Shown piece after piece: positions 11,817 to 22,394 of a DNA stretch of 64,000 bases. The DNA comes from Cryptomeria japonica (Eukaryota; Streptophyta; Pinopsida; Cupressales; Cupressaceae): the NCBI RefSeq assembly GCF_030272615.1, contig NC_081405.1:573963252-574027251 (forward strand). Reading direction: 5' to 3'. The position numbers and the translations under genes were made by a program. The notes below the pieces were generated by a model. That model did not search any database. It was given only the letters and a program-made list of their open reading frames with translations, and was not told where the DNA came from. Each line of letters opens with the position of its first letter. Position 1 is the first letter of the stretch.

Positions 11817-13284
11817 TATTTTTTTTTTCTTAATTTAAGATCATATATATATGACAACTAAAAATTATTTTTATCATATATATCTTGTATTACATAAAAA
11901 CAAAAATTGTATATACATGTAAAAATGTTAAGAAAACTTTTACATAAAGTTTCAACAAGAAATACACACTACATTTGCACATTTTCAACTATGATATGGT
12001 TTTATGAAACTACAAGTTTTCTTTTATTTTGTTATTGGCCTCACATCCTCTTGACATCTACCAATTTTTTTACTCATCCACTCACTTTCTACTCACATTT
12101 TCCAGCATTAATACAAAAATAAAACCACATGAGTTCTAACGGTGGCTCCACTCTCTTTTATTTCCTTTTCTAAGCTCCCTTCACACACATGCGGTTCCCT
12201 TTTCCCAAACTCCTATCAAAATCAAATTTCAAAGTATAATTATTTAATGAGCACTATATATTCATTTCAACTCATGGATTAGTCTTAATAAATTTTTAAT
12301 TAAATATATTTTTACAAAAGTGATAATATATATCAAATATTAGATTGCATGGAGTCTCTAGAATATGCTATTGTAGCTGAAGATGGTTAAAATAAGAGTT
12401 TTAGTTGTCACTTTATTTATATAATATGTGGAAAGATCTTAGAAGTTATTATAATGAATTTATCAATTTGATTGAAATAAATTCTTTTTTCTCTTTGAAT
12501 TCCTAGATCATTTTTTAGCATAAGGAACGTAGTTTTTTATTATGGGTAAAACAAGTTTAGACGGAACCCAAAAGCCTTTAAATAAAGCTACTTATAAGAT
12601 AACAAATACTAACCAACAGAAAAAACCCATAGTAGAACTAGAAAACAAAAAGCTACCTCAATGGAAAGAAACAATAGACCCAAAGAAAACAAATGACAAA
12701 CATGCAACAAAAACTAGACAAACAACATAGACAACAAGAACTACTTTAACATATTAAAGGTACTAGCAACTTGAAGCTCTTGCTGGTATATGTTCTATGA
12801 AGTTCATACAAGTTTTATATGTTCTTTTTTTCTTCCATAAATTTATTCCTGCCTCGAGTCCTAGCATATCTATATATACACCCACGTGTGTGTGTTTTTT
12901 TCTAGATTGCAATAGCCCTAGCCACCACTGGACAATCTGTGTCACAAGTAGCATGAGCTAGACTGTGGGCCACCTCTTCAACATCCCACATGTCATTCTC
13001 ATGCAACTCGTCTCTCTATCCCAATAGAACCAAATTTTTTTCCTCATCCTAAATATTGTCCTCATCCTCATCCTCCAATGTGTCATCAATATTTATTAAA
13101 TTATCAAAACTGAAATTAAAACATATTATTGTAGCTAAGGAAAAAGGTCAAAAAAAATTGTAATCGTTGTTCAACTTATTCATAATTCTAGTAATAATTT
13201 CTTGGTAGTATATTTTTCTTTTGTTCTCCTAATCTTTCAACTCAACAAATAACATTTTCTATACTTTTTTAGCAAAAAGAAGTC
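11817..13284. repeat. Long direct repeat, copy 1 (left side of LINE copy 4)
   Basis: The same sequence recurs at 26348-27616, immediately after the 3' end of the LINE that begins at 13285. Both copies start with TATTTTTTTTTTC and end with AGCAAAAAGAAGTC, and are similar across their length. Copy 1 has an extra block of about 320 bp (12757-13076) and lacks two short blocks present in copy 2. No coding sequence. The arrangement is that of a target-site duplication, but more than a kilobase long. Confidence 0.85.
12757..13076. other. 320-bp block present only in direct-repeat copy 1
   Basis: In copy 2 (about 27408) the sequence passes directly from AACATATT to CAATGTGTCATC. In copy 1 these phrases are separated by this block. 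It is either an insertion into copy 1 or a deletion from copy 2. I see no inverted ends, target duplication or coding frame in it. Confidence 0.65.
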
Positions 13285-13719
13285 TATTGGAGGTCTAGGA
13301 ATTAAGGATCTTAAAGTGCAAGGAATTGCACTTGCTACTAAATGGATCTTCCATTCATTGGAAGGTAATGAGCCTTGGAAAGTGATCATTCGAAACAACA
13401 TCAGACTGGGTGTTCCCAAGAAGGCTAAATCCTAGAAATCCCTTCCTATTAGTGACCTATTAGCTGGATCCTTCTCAGTCTTTACTGTAGGCTATGTTGT
13501 CTTTAAGTCTATATGGAAAGCATGGGAAAGCGTTATATTTAGTATTGGCAATAATTGGATCAGCCGAGGTAACCAATTTTGTGGGGAAAGATCAATCTGG
13601 TGGAACTTATCCTACAATGGTAAGCCTCTCCCTCTCACTCAAGGTTGCTCGGCCAAGAAATGGGCCAACAAAGGTATTTTTTGTCTTAAAGATATTATTA
13701 TTAATGGTGCTCTCATCTC

Positions 13720-14061
13720 ATGGGTGTTGGCAAAATGGTCAGCGCTCCCCTTAGGATTCATGAGAAGGGACTAACCGCCTCCTATGCGATCCATATCTCT
13801 ACAGTTTGTATTGGACATTGACAGATCGATCTTTTGACGCAACGACAAACTGGGCCAACAAATGTTATCAAAGCATTGGGTCATGGGTTTGAATCCCCTC
13901 GGGTAACGCTGAGGGGGATATTGTTGACAAATGGCCAGCACTCCCCTTGGGATTCGTGACAAGGGACTAACCACCTCCCGTACAATCCATATCTCTATAG
14001 TTTGTATTGGATGTTGATAGATTGGTCTTTTGACGCAATGACAAACTAAGCCAACAATGGG
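13720..14061 (+). mobile_element. 332-bp mini-LTR (TRIM/SMART-type) retrotransposon with ATGGG target duplication
   Basis: Element 13725-14056, flanked by ATGGG at 13720-13724 and 14057-14061. The LTRs are 13725-13860 and 13922-14056, beginning TGTTG and ending CCAACA. The internal part is only 61 bp. It has a primer-site-like TGTTATCAAAGC two bases after the 5' LTR (10 of 12 matches to TGGTATCAGAGC, complementary to initiator Met tRNA) and a purine-rich GAGGGGGATA just before the 3' LTR. It has no coding capacity and must have been mobilised in trans. It interrupts the LINE reading frame between the codons for ALISW and DGLSS. Confidence 0.93.
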
Positions 14062-14539
14062 ATGGTCTCTCCAGCAAGTATCAGCTTCCTATATCTAATA
14101 AAAGAACTTATAACATAATGTGCAATGCTTATGATCTCTTGCAGCTTCTTAAAGAAAGCAATGTGGATGAAGAGAGGTTTGTATCCTTCTCATGGATTGA
14201 TGGAAGCCTACTCTGTAATGTGAAATCAATTTCTATCTATAAAACTATATCATATAATGACAATATTCTTAATCTTGTTAATACTAACTGGTACTCGGAT
14301 CTATCACACGCTCAATGGGGTAAAATGTTTAAGGCTCTTTGGAGCTCTCCTCTGGCTCCTAAAAAGAAAACTTTAAGATGGTTGCTAATGCTTGATAAGT
14401 TGCCTATTACATTTGATTATAGTAAAGAAGAACTTTGTACTATGTGTAAACTTAAGGACTCCAGTAGACATATTTTCGTTGACTGTACTATTGCTAACGA
14501 AGTGTGGCTTATGTTTGGTTTAATTTTACTGGTGCATAT

Positions 14540-15463
14540 TGTCGTGCTTGTGAAGTGTGATACCTGTAGCTGTAACACAAACACTCAATAGATCATTACA
14601 AGCATGGTTAGAAAATAATAAGAAAATAAATATGAACCATGACAAAGCAACCTATCGCCTCCTAAGAGATGCGAGTATGGATTTGCTCTCAGATTTGGAT
14701 AAGCAATCCCAGTGACGACTACACCTATGGAGGATTTGAAATGATGAGGATATGCAAATATGAGATTGCTTATGCTAGATTGATCCAAGAGACTAATTAA
14801 GCTAATGATATGCATGATTAAGCTATGATGATGATGCAATTTAGCTAGAAAAGAGTTTGATTAAGCTACATGATTCAATAATTATGCTAGAAAATGATCA
14901 AATTAAGCTAATGCAATTGCCTATAACAACAATGCTCAAATGATATGCCTATAGTAATAATTCCTAAATTGATAATGAGATGGGATCCTTATTGCTCCAA
15001 AATGGGGGATATTTATACGATTTCCAAGGCCAGGGGTGAGGTGGCCGGATTCAACGGTCAAGATTGAGTCTGAAGATATCAAGGGTGAAATTGGAGGAGG
15101 TTGGAGAAGAGGTTGGAGGAAGAGACACTTGTCATCTTTGTGGTGACAAGTGTCAAGGAACCTTTCTCATAAAAGGGGAAGTGTCCAAAAGAGGAGACAT
15201 GTGGCCAAAGTGCCATGTGTCTCAAGAAGAAAATATCCACACCATAAGAGGTTAGAATGGGCAACATAGGATAGGGTTAATTAAACCCAAGGTTAGGTGG
15301 AATGGGTTAGGTTAGAGGGATGGTTAGGTTAGGTGGTTAGAATTTAGGAGGCATGTGGGTAATTTGAATTTAAAAAATAAAATAATAGGAAAAGACTAAT
15401 TAATTCTCAACAACTCACAAATTGATTTGTTTTAATTAATTAGAGGATTAGAAGAATTGATTG
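14540..15463 (-). repeat. Gypsy 3' LTR, lacking its first ~220 bp
   Basis: Direct repeat of 24521-25450. Both begin (plus-strand reading) TGTCGTGC and share GTGATACCTG, ACACTTGTCATC and GGTTAGGTGGAATG. Similarity stops at about 15463. The terminal part with TGTATACACC (element reading), found in the other LTR, is missing, together with the polypurine tract. A deletion at this junction fits. Confidence 0.9.
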
Positions 15464-16544
15464 TTCAAATTTTCAATCTTGATTTTTGCTATAATGATTT
15501 TTGAGTGACTCCAGGATGTCTTTGACTAGAGGAACAAGGAAGGAATATGATATTTTTCTTGTCTGCTGTCTCTAAATTAATCTTTAATATGCGCAAATTT
15601 GCCTCGGGACATGATCATTGGAGTATCATCGAAGATAATTTTGATTTGTGGATTGAAATTATTAATACTACCTATTTTACGCAACCAACACTTAGGTCAT
15701 CTTGGTTCAATTATACCTCGATGCTTGTGCTAACTTGCAATATCAAAATCCAGGAAAGTCGTGCTCAGGTCATGATGGTTTAATTATACCATCGATGTTT
15801 TCACTTACTTCCCACATTTAAAAAAGCTCAATGATGACAAAACGCAATAATGTAGTGACTAGTTCGGTCTTTGCTTTGTATTGGCATTTGCAATTAGCTT
15901 GCATTTAATTCTTGCATGGGATCTCGCATGCTCATTTTATCCAATGTTAAATCTATCGCAGGAATCATCAAGGTATCATCATGAGTGTATACGCAATCAG
16001 AATGATGACTCATCTCTGTCCAGATATTATCAACCCAGCAAAGATTTTATATTCCCTCCTCAACAAAAGAAACATCAGCATATCTCAATCTTCCTACAAC
16101 TTGATATCAACAAACTGTCAATTCTTTATCCAATCAACTTTATCAATTCTATCAACCGATCACATCTATTCTATCCTACTATGTCTTATATAGGATGTAT
16201 CTTTCCTAAAACCAGACGTTCTGATCAAGTCTTATACAGGATATATCATTCCTGAAACCAAACGCTTTGATCATCTTTGTCTTATACAGGAAATGTCATT
16301 CCTGAAACCAGACTGAATCTCAATCTTATCAATCTAATCAATCAAGATTTATCAATAATAAAAAACCACATCACCGTGATCGTAGAACTCGCACTTTCAT
16401 CAACCACAATTACAGACATCAAATCATTTCTAATTAGGATATCAATTTTGCAAAGATCCAAACACTCGAAAGGTCAATTATCTCAATTGATCTCCCGAGG
16501 GGGCATCATCATATTGTAATTTATCAATCAATAGCTAGGGCATC
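15464..16544 (-). other. Non-coding 3' internal region of the gypsy element; integrase missing
   Basis: Where integrase and the 3' leader should lie, there is about 1 kb without recognisable protein similarity on either strand. It holds three tandem units of about 46-50 bp starting at 16183, 16229 and 16279 (each with GTCTTATA.AGGA and ATTCCTGAAACC). Tandem repeats near the 3' end are common in Tat/Ogre elements. The pol similarity breaks off at about 16545, right after the second RNase H, so a deletion removed integrase. Confidence 0.6.
16183..16316. repeat. Three-unit tandem repeat (~48 bp)
   Basis: Units begin at 16183, 16229 and 16279 with GTCTTATA and contain CCTGAAACCA (CCTAAAACCA in the first). 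They are imperfect, so the array is old. Confidence 0.8.
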
Positions 16545-17606
16545 CTATTTGAATCTGCTGAAAAGTTATTTCTACAAAGTATTTCTTGATATCATCAACC
16601 ATCTTTTTATAAGGCATTAACTTTTCATCCTTTGTTTGATAATCATCATTGATTTTATTGATGACAAGATGAGAGTCTCCAAAGACTTGAAGTTATGTAA
16701 TGTTCCATTATATAGCCATTTTGATGTCTGTAACCAAAGCTTCATATTCTAATGTATTGTTGGTGCATGGAAAGCTTAATCTGTATGCTTTTGGAATTGT
16801 ATGACCTTGCGGTATGATGAAAAAATTCCTTCTCTTGATCCATGTTGTGTATATGAACCATCAAAGTATAATTGCCATGTTTTTGTGGTGACTATTAGGA
16901 TATCAGCATCGGGAAATTCAGTCTGCAAAGGACGATTATCCTGAAGCGGTGCCTCGGCTAGCTGGTCTATAATGAATTGCCCCTTGATAGCTTTTTTGTC
17001 AACATACTCAATATCAAACTCACTCAGGATCATGATCCATTTTGGTAGTCTTCCTTTTAATGTTGCCTTGCTGAGTAAATACTTCAATGGATCAATTTTA
17101 GCTATCAACTTGATGGAGTGAGATAATAGATAGTGTCTTAATTTTTGAGAAGAAAAAACTACCGCCAAGCATGCTTTTTCTGTTGGTGAATAGTTGATCT
17201 CATATCCCACTAATGTTCTACTGATGTAGTAGATGGCTTGTTCTTTTTCTTCATTATCCTGTTGTGCGAGCAGAACCCCTAATGATACTTCTGTGGTCGA
17301 TACATAGAGTAATAACAGCTTTCATGGAATTGGCAACATTAGGACGGGTGGTTGCATGAGATAGGCCTTGATCTTGTTGAATGCGTCTTCACATTGATGG
17401 TCCCACTTGAAATGAACATTTTTGTGCAATAGATGAGTAAAGGGTTGACATTTATTTGCCAATTGAGCAACAAATATTCTAATTGACTGGAGTCTACCTT
17501 GGAGTGATTTGAGTTGACTAATATTCTTGGGAGATGCCATTTCCTTGATTTCTTTGACCTTAGCTAGATCTACTTTGATACCTCTAGCTGAAACAATGTA
17601 TCCCAA
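16545..17606 (-). pseudogene. Gypsy pol: RNase H plus second (archaeal-type-like) RNase H
   Basis: 17606-17322 encodes the RT connection (GYIVSARGIKVD, KSLQGRLQSIRIF). 17210-16900 is the first RNase H/tether (SPTEKACLAVVFSSQKLRHY, then IEYVDKKAIKGQ). A second RNase H follows: WQLYFDGSYTQHGS with the first catalytic Asp (about 16830-16860), then NNTLEYEAL and FGDSHLVINKI. The two-RNase-H layout is known for plant Tat-lineage elements. Stops occur between the parts. Similarity ends after ITFQQIQ, before the expected ADALATLAS-like tail. Confidence 0.85.
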
Positions 17607-17639
17607 TAGGTTGCCTGAAGTGACACCAAAGGCACATTT

Positions 17640-18920
17640 CTTAGGATTGAGTCATAGCTTATACTATTCTAACCTGTCAAAGATCTTTCTAGTATTCCAA
17701 TATGGTCTTCTCTATTGTATGATTTGGCTAAGATGTCATCCACATAGTCTTCCATGAATGTATGCATCATGTCATGGAATATTATTGTCATAGCTCTCTA
17801 ATATGTAGCACCTGTGGTTTTTAGTCCAAAAGGCATGACGTTCTAGCAGAAAGTACCCCATGGGCATGTGAAAGTTATCTTTTCTTGATCTTCAGGTGCT
17901 ATTTTAATCTAATTGTATCCAGAGAAACCATCCATTACAGAAAACATGGAGTGTCCAACCATTAAATCTACAATGATGTCAATGTTAGGCAAAGGAAAGT
18001 CATCCTTTGGACATGCATTATTAAGATCTCTAAAGTTTGTGCATATTCTGATACTTTTATCTGGTTTGGAAATAGGAACGATGTTGGATACCCATTGAGG
18101 ATAAGCTACAGGTCTAATGAATCCAACATCCAATAATTTCTTTAGTTCTGCTTTGACCGGGAGAGCAATATGCAGAAGCATTTTCCTTAATTTTTGTTTA
18201 ACTGGTTTGGCTCCTGGACTAACATTTAAGTGATGCATAATAAGCTTTGGATCTAACCCCAACATGTCTACATATGACCAGGCAAAATTGATTTGTCGTT
18301 GATTGAAGAATTCCATATATTTTTGCATTTCTTCTTCTGATAGAGAAGTTGCTGGATGTAGGATCGTTGGTTGCTTTGTTGTCCCAATGTTCATTGTCTC
18401 TATTGGTTTGATCAAAATGGCTGACCTTTCTTGATAATGTGCAGGTACAGTGTCAAATCTCCCATCTTCCAGTGCCTCGCAGAGGTTTTCACAGCTACAT
18501 GCATCCTTTCTTTTTACTTTTTCCTGATCTAATGTTGCCAAGAAATGGTTTTCAGCATTAGACATGATATTATTTTCTTTATTTTCCTTTTTGCAACTCA
18601 GAGATTTGGCACCCACTTGACTGAAAGATGCGTTGCTAAAATTCCTGGTGAGAGTTGTTGTAGGTTCGATTGCATTAAGATATACGGATATGGTGTGGTC
18701 ATTCAGAAAAGGTATCAATGACAGTATGTCCTTCATTTTCCCAATCAATAAGTTCAAGGTGGATTAGAGGTAGGCGGTCATCAGGTTGAGATGTTTCAAC
18801 AGTATCAAGGTTCATGATAGATGTATCAAAGTTTTCAATATGTATGTTGATGTCTAGAACAGTACTCTCATCAGAATGACCTCGCAAAAGGAGCTCCTGA
18901 TAATCCTCGATTAAGTCCAA
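17640..18920 (-). pseudogene. Gypsy pol: reverse transcriptase
   Basis: 18920-18699 and 18757-17909 hold the spacer before RT and its N-terminal half: GAKPVKQKLRK, VGFIRPV.YPQWVSNIVPI, RICTNFRDLNNACPKDDFPL, and FSVMDGFSGYN with the motif A Asp. The frame is interrupted at WGTFC-stop (about 17850). The YVDD catalytic box is intact as FMEDYVDDILAK at about 17715-17755. The enzyme would copy element RNA into cDNA in cytoplasmic particles; this copy cannot because of stops. Confidence 0.9.
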
Positions 18921-19480
18921 GTCAGCTGAATGTGATTCTAATTCAAGTAAACTAGTTCCTAACGTTTGCCTTGCATACGTGTGAACTACATCGACTCCTA
19001 CATCTTCTTCAAAGTAATTTTCTTTAGTTCATTCTTCATAGTGATAGGACTCCCATTCCCATTCATGACAATCTGTCTCACGTGCAAATTGCAATCTACA
19101 TATTTGTTCATATAGTGTTTGATTTGTTTCTTCAGCTTTTCTTGTTATATCTTTTCTTCTTTCATATTCAACCTCTTCGGGACTGAGATTGAGTTCTTTC
19201 AACCTTGCTATGAGCTCTCCTTGATTAGTACCAGGTTCATGCTTGTTTTGATTGAGATTTAAGGTTGCGTGGGAGGTTCTTTTAGTTTGTTTTTCCTATT
19301 GATTTGAAATTTGCTTCTTTTTCCATTTCATGTTTGCTTGTGCTTGTTGCTTAGTGATGTTTCTTCTCTTTCACTTTTAAGTTTTTCTTGTCTATTTTCA
19401 TATTCCTCTTGTTGTTGGCTAAAAGATGTGTCTTCTGGTAGAGTAACTTGTCCATACCATAAGCCTGCTTTGTCTATATC

Positions 19481-19804
19481 CTATTGAGTATGAGGTTGGA
19501 TAGGTTCTGATATACCTTCTTTTCTTTTCCCTATAGGACCTATTCCAATGTATCCCATCTTTTTGAGAATGTTGAATCCTTTTCCAAACTTTTTTTTAGG
19601 TATGCAGACATTATTGATCTTTTGTTGAACTTCTTCCTCCTTGTATAGCCACTGTAGTACATCTTTGTCTTCTGTTTCCTTTGATAAGGTCCCAACACTA
19701 CGAAATGCTCCATCAAATATCGAAAGATATTTCACAGTTGGTTGTTGTTTAGAGTTTGATGGTTTTCCAAAGGATTTAGGAGAAAGTGGTAATTGTGATA
19801 TCAA
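19481..19804 (-). pseudogene. Gypsy G-patch-like segment between protease and RT
   Basis: The minus frame contains KKFGKGFNILKKMGYIGIG, a glycine-rich G-patch-like pattern (G...GF.ILKKMGY.G.G.G). Such a segment downstream of protease occurs in Tat/Ogre-type polyproteins. It lies in the expected place, between protease (to 19894) and RT (from 18920). The region 18921-19480 is a poorly conserved linker with stops. Its role in the element is not known to me. Confidence 0.65.
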
Positions 19805-19893
19805 ATATTCTCCATTCCTTCGATCTCTTAGCTACATTTGTTTTTCCATACTTGACAAAATTGAGTCAAATGATTTTTCTTTAGATTGTGTGT

Positions 19894-20466
19894 TCAAAGA
19901 TGAGGCCTCCCTATTATGAGGAACAATGACTTCTTGAGCTGGTTTGAGATTACTACAATACTAAAATGGATTTGAATCTGCTGAGATCGTGATTTTCTTC
20001 CCGTTGTAGGGAATTTTAGGCACTGATGATATATGGATGGAACAACTTGTATGTCATGTATCCAGGGTCTTCCTAGGTGTATGTTGTATGATAAGTCCAA
20101 GTCTAGAACTTGGCATACTATGTCTTTCTATAAAGGTCCCACTCTTATGGGTAACATCACAATTCCTGTAGAGGAATGCTCTTCTTCATCATAGGCTTTA
20201 ATGGTGATCTTTTTCCAGGGATCAACTGCATCTTCTAAATAACCTAGAGCACATACTAGACTCAAAGAGAAAATGTTTAAGCTAGCTCCTCCATCAAATA
20301 GGACATGTTTAACTCGCGTCTTATGAATGATGACTTCGATATGCAAGATAGCATTATGAGGATGTTGCAAGAACATGTCGTCTTCTTCGGTAAATGATAA
20401 GCAGTGAGGGGTTGTGAGGTGTCCCACCATGGTTTGGAATTGATCTATATCAATATCTTTGGACAC
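19894..20466 (-). pseudogene. Gypsy aspartic protease
   Basis: The frame from 20466 reads DIDQFQTMVGHL, then VKHVLFDGGASLNIFSL, the active-site loop (Asp-Gly-Gly-Ala-Ser), then GIVMLPIRVGPL. After one stop near 20125 it continues in frame with [15 protein letters not shown], the second conserved protease block. It would cleave the Gag-Pol polyprotein. A frameshift at about 20465-20490 separates it from gag: the upstream frame ends ...LVDTTCPK and the downstream frame restarts KDIDIDQ. Confidence 0.88.
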
Positions 20467-20561
20467 GTTGTATCTACTAACGCTAGTTCAAGAATTTCTT
20501 TGTGTGCAAGTGAAAAGTTTAAAAGTTCTAAGATGGATATTTGCGTGGGCTTTTTCTGCAA

Positions 20562-22394
20562 TTACTCCACTAGATGGTATTGTTTGGTAGTGGATGACGT
20601 GTTTGTTGTATGACCCGGAAAAACAACTTTAGCTTTGCTTCTTGTGATAGCATGAGCAGGTTCTTGATTTTTCTTTTCTTTAACTACAATCACATTTACC
20701 ACATTATCATATGTATGAGCGTAGTTTACCTTCACTTTACCCTTACCATTATTTGTTGTTGATGATTCACCCTTCTCATAGTTTGGAAGTGGAGTTTTAA
20801 AATCTGTATGAGATTCATTTGTTGTATGTCCATCCACAGTTATTACTCCATTATCAATCAAATCTTGGATGACATGTTTCAACAACTGACAATTATCTGT
20901 GTGATGTCCCTTGTTTCGATGGAAGTCACAATAATGGTTATCATTCCACCAAGGGGGTTTTACTTGAGGTTCGTAGTTTCTTTCTTTTGGTAAAGTAATC
21001 AATTTGTTTGCGAGAAGTGTCTTTAGTGCTGACCTAAGCAGTTCACCAATGTTTGTAAATTGCTTTCGAAAGAAATTTTTAATAGTTGCTTTTTTGTGAT
21101 TGTTGTTTTGCTAAGCCATTGTTGAGTGATTGGATAAATTAAAAACTGGTTATTTTGGTTTCACATTGTTGTTATTCACTATTCCATCATTGACAAAATT
21201 ATGATTTCTATTCCAAAACTTTGGCTTATCATTGTTGTTGTTTTTAGTGTTGTTAGGAGGGTGAACTCCTTCTTTGTATATTTTCAACTCACCCTTCTTT
21301 ATCATGGCTTCTTCCATTCTGATTCCATTATCAATCATATTTCCAAAAATTCGGTGTCCTTGCATTTTTAGATGATAATTCATTTGATCATTTAGGCTAT
21401 TGATGAATATGTCCATTTTTTCATACTCTGGCACTGTACAAGGATATCGTGAAGCTAACCATCTCCATCTCTGTAAAAATGTCATGAAAGGTTCTCCACT
21501 CTTTTATTTGGCATTACATAAGTCTAGCATTGTTACTTCATGTTGTATGTTGTAAGAGTATTGTGAAACAAACTTATCCACCAATTTTGAGAATGATTTG
21601 ATTCCAAGTGGAAGTTTGGAGAGCCATTCCATAGCTAGTCCAGTTAAGGTTTTCGGAAATAATCTCATCAAGTAGGTATCCTCATGTGCAAACTCCATAC
21701 TCATTGTGTAAAATTCTCGTATATGATCTTGAGGGTCAGTGCTTCCATCATATTTTTTGTATCTAGGAGTTTCACAACCTATAGGAAATGGTATCATGTT
21801 TAGATTTCTATCGAATGGATAAGGACAGATTTCTTGAAGTGAGTATCTTCTAACATTTCCTCTCTGCATATCTTGAATTTGTGCTTGTAGTGTTTGTATT
21901 TGTTATGTGAGAGTTGTGATAGGATTATCAACATGATTTATTCTTGTATAACCATGATTTTACATTCTAGGAGGATCTTGGTCTCTTCTTGTATCATCTC
22001 TACCCCTTCTCGTATCTTCATTGGATTGAACGTTACTTATAATTTCTATGTCATCTCTTTTGGGAATGTAAGTTTCCTCATTGGTTCTGGTGTTACTAGG
22101 AATTGACGTGACATTCATTTTTAGACCAAAAATATCCTCATATTATTCATTATTAGGGGGAGAGTCACTTTTCTTTTGTATCAATTTGTTCACATCAAAA
22201 TCTTGGGGGAGTGTAGCACCAATTCTTGCTAACATTAGGAAGTATTTTTCTTTGTCTCCCTCCAATATTTTCTCCATAAATTTATCGAAATGAGGATATT
22301 TTTTAATGTCTTTGACATGTTGTTCTATTATTACTTCTTCAACTTGTATTTCATCTTCATGTTCCATGGTTCTATGCTCTTCAGTTATTTCCAA
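20562..22394 (-). pseudogene. Gypsy gag (one frame with in-frame stops)
   Basis: Four open stretches (22394-22143, 21869-21504, 21485-21150, 21002-20562) lie in one reading frame, so only stop codons break it. The core reads KYDGSTDPQDHIREFYT and FPKTLTGLAMEWLSKLP, the usual Tat-type capsid core, then FLQRWRWLASRYP. A zinc-binding-like WWNDNHYCDFHRNKGHHTDNC sits near the C-terminus (about 20930). The start at 22394 (MEITEEHRTMEHED) is the first Met in the frame. The product would form the particle shell. Confidence 0.88.

Noticed and set aside
11907-12122. 71-codon plus frame
   Set aside because: It lies in non-coding direct-repeat DNA. The other copy (26440-26660) does not keep the frame.
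13771-13974. 67-codon minus frame
   Set aside because: It spans the border of the mini-LTR element's LTR and internal region, and is a chance frame.
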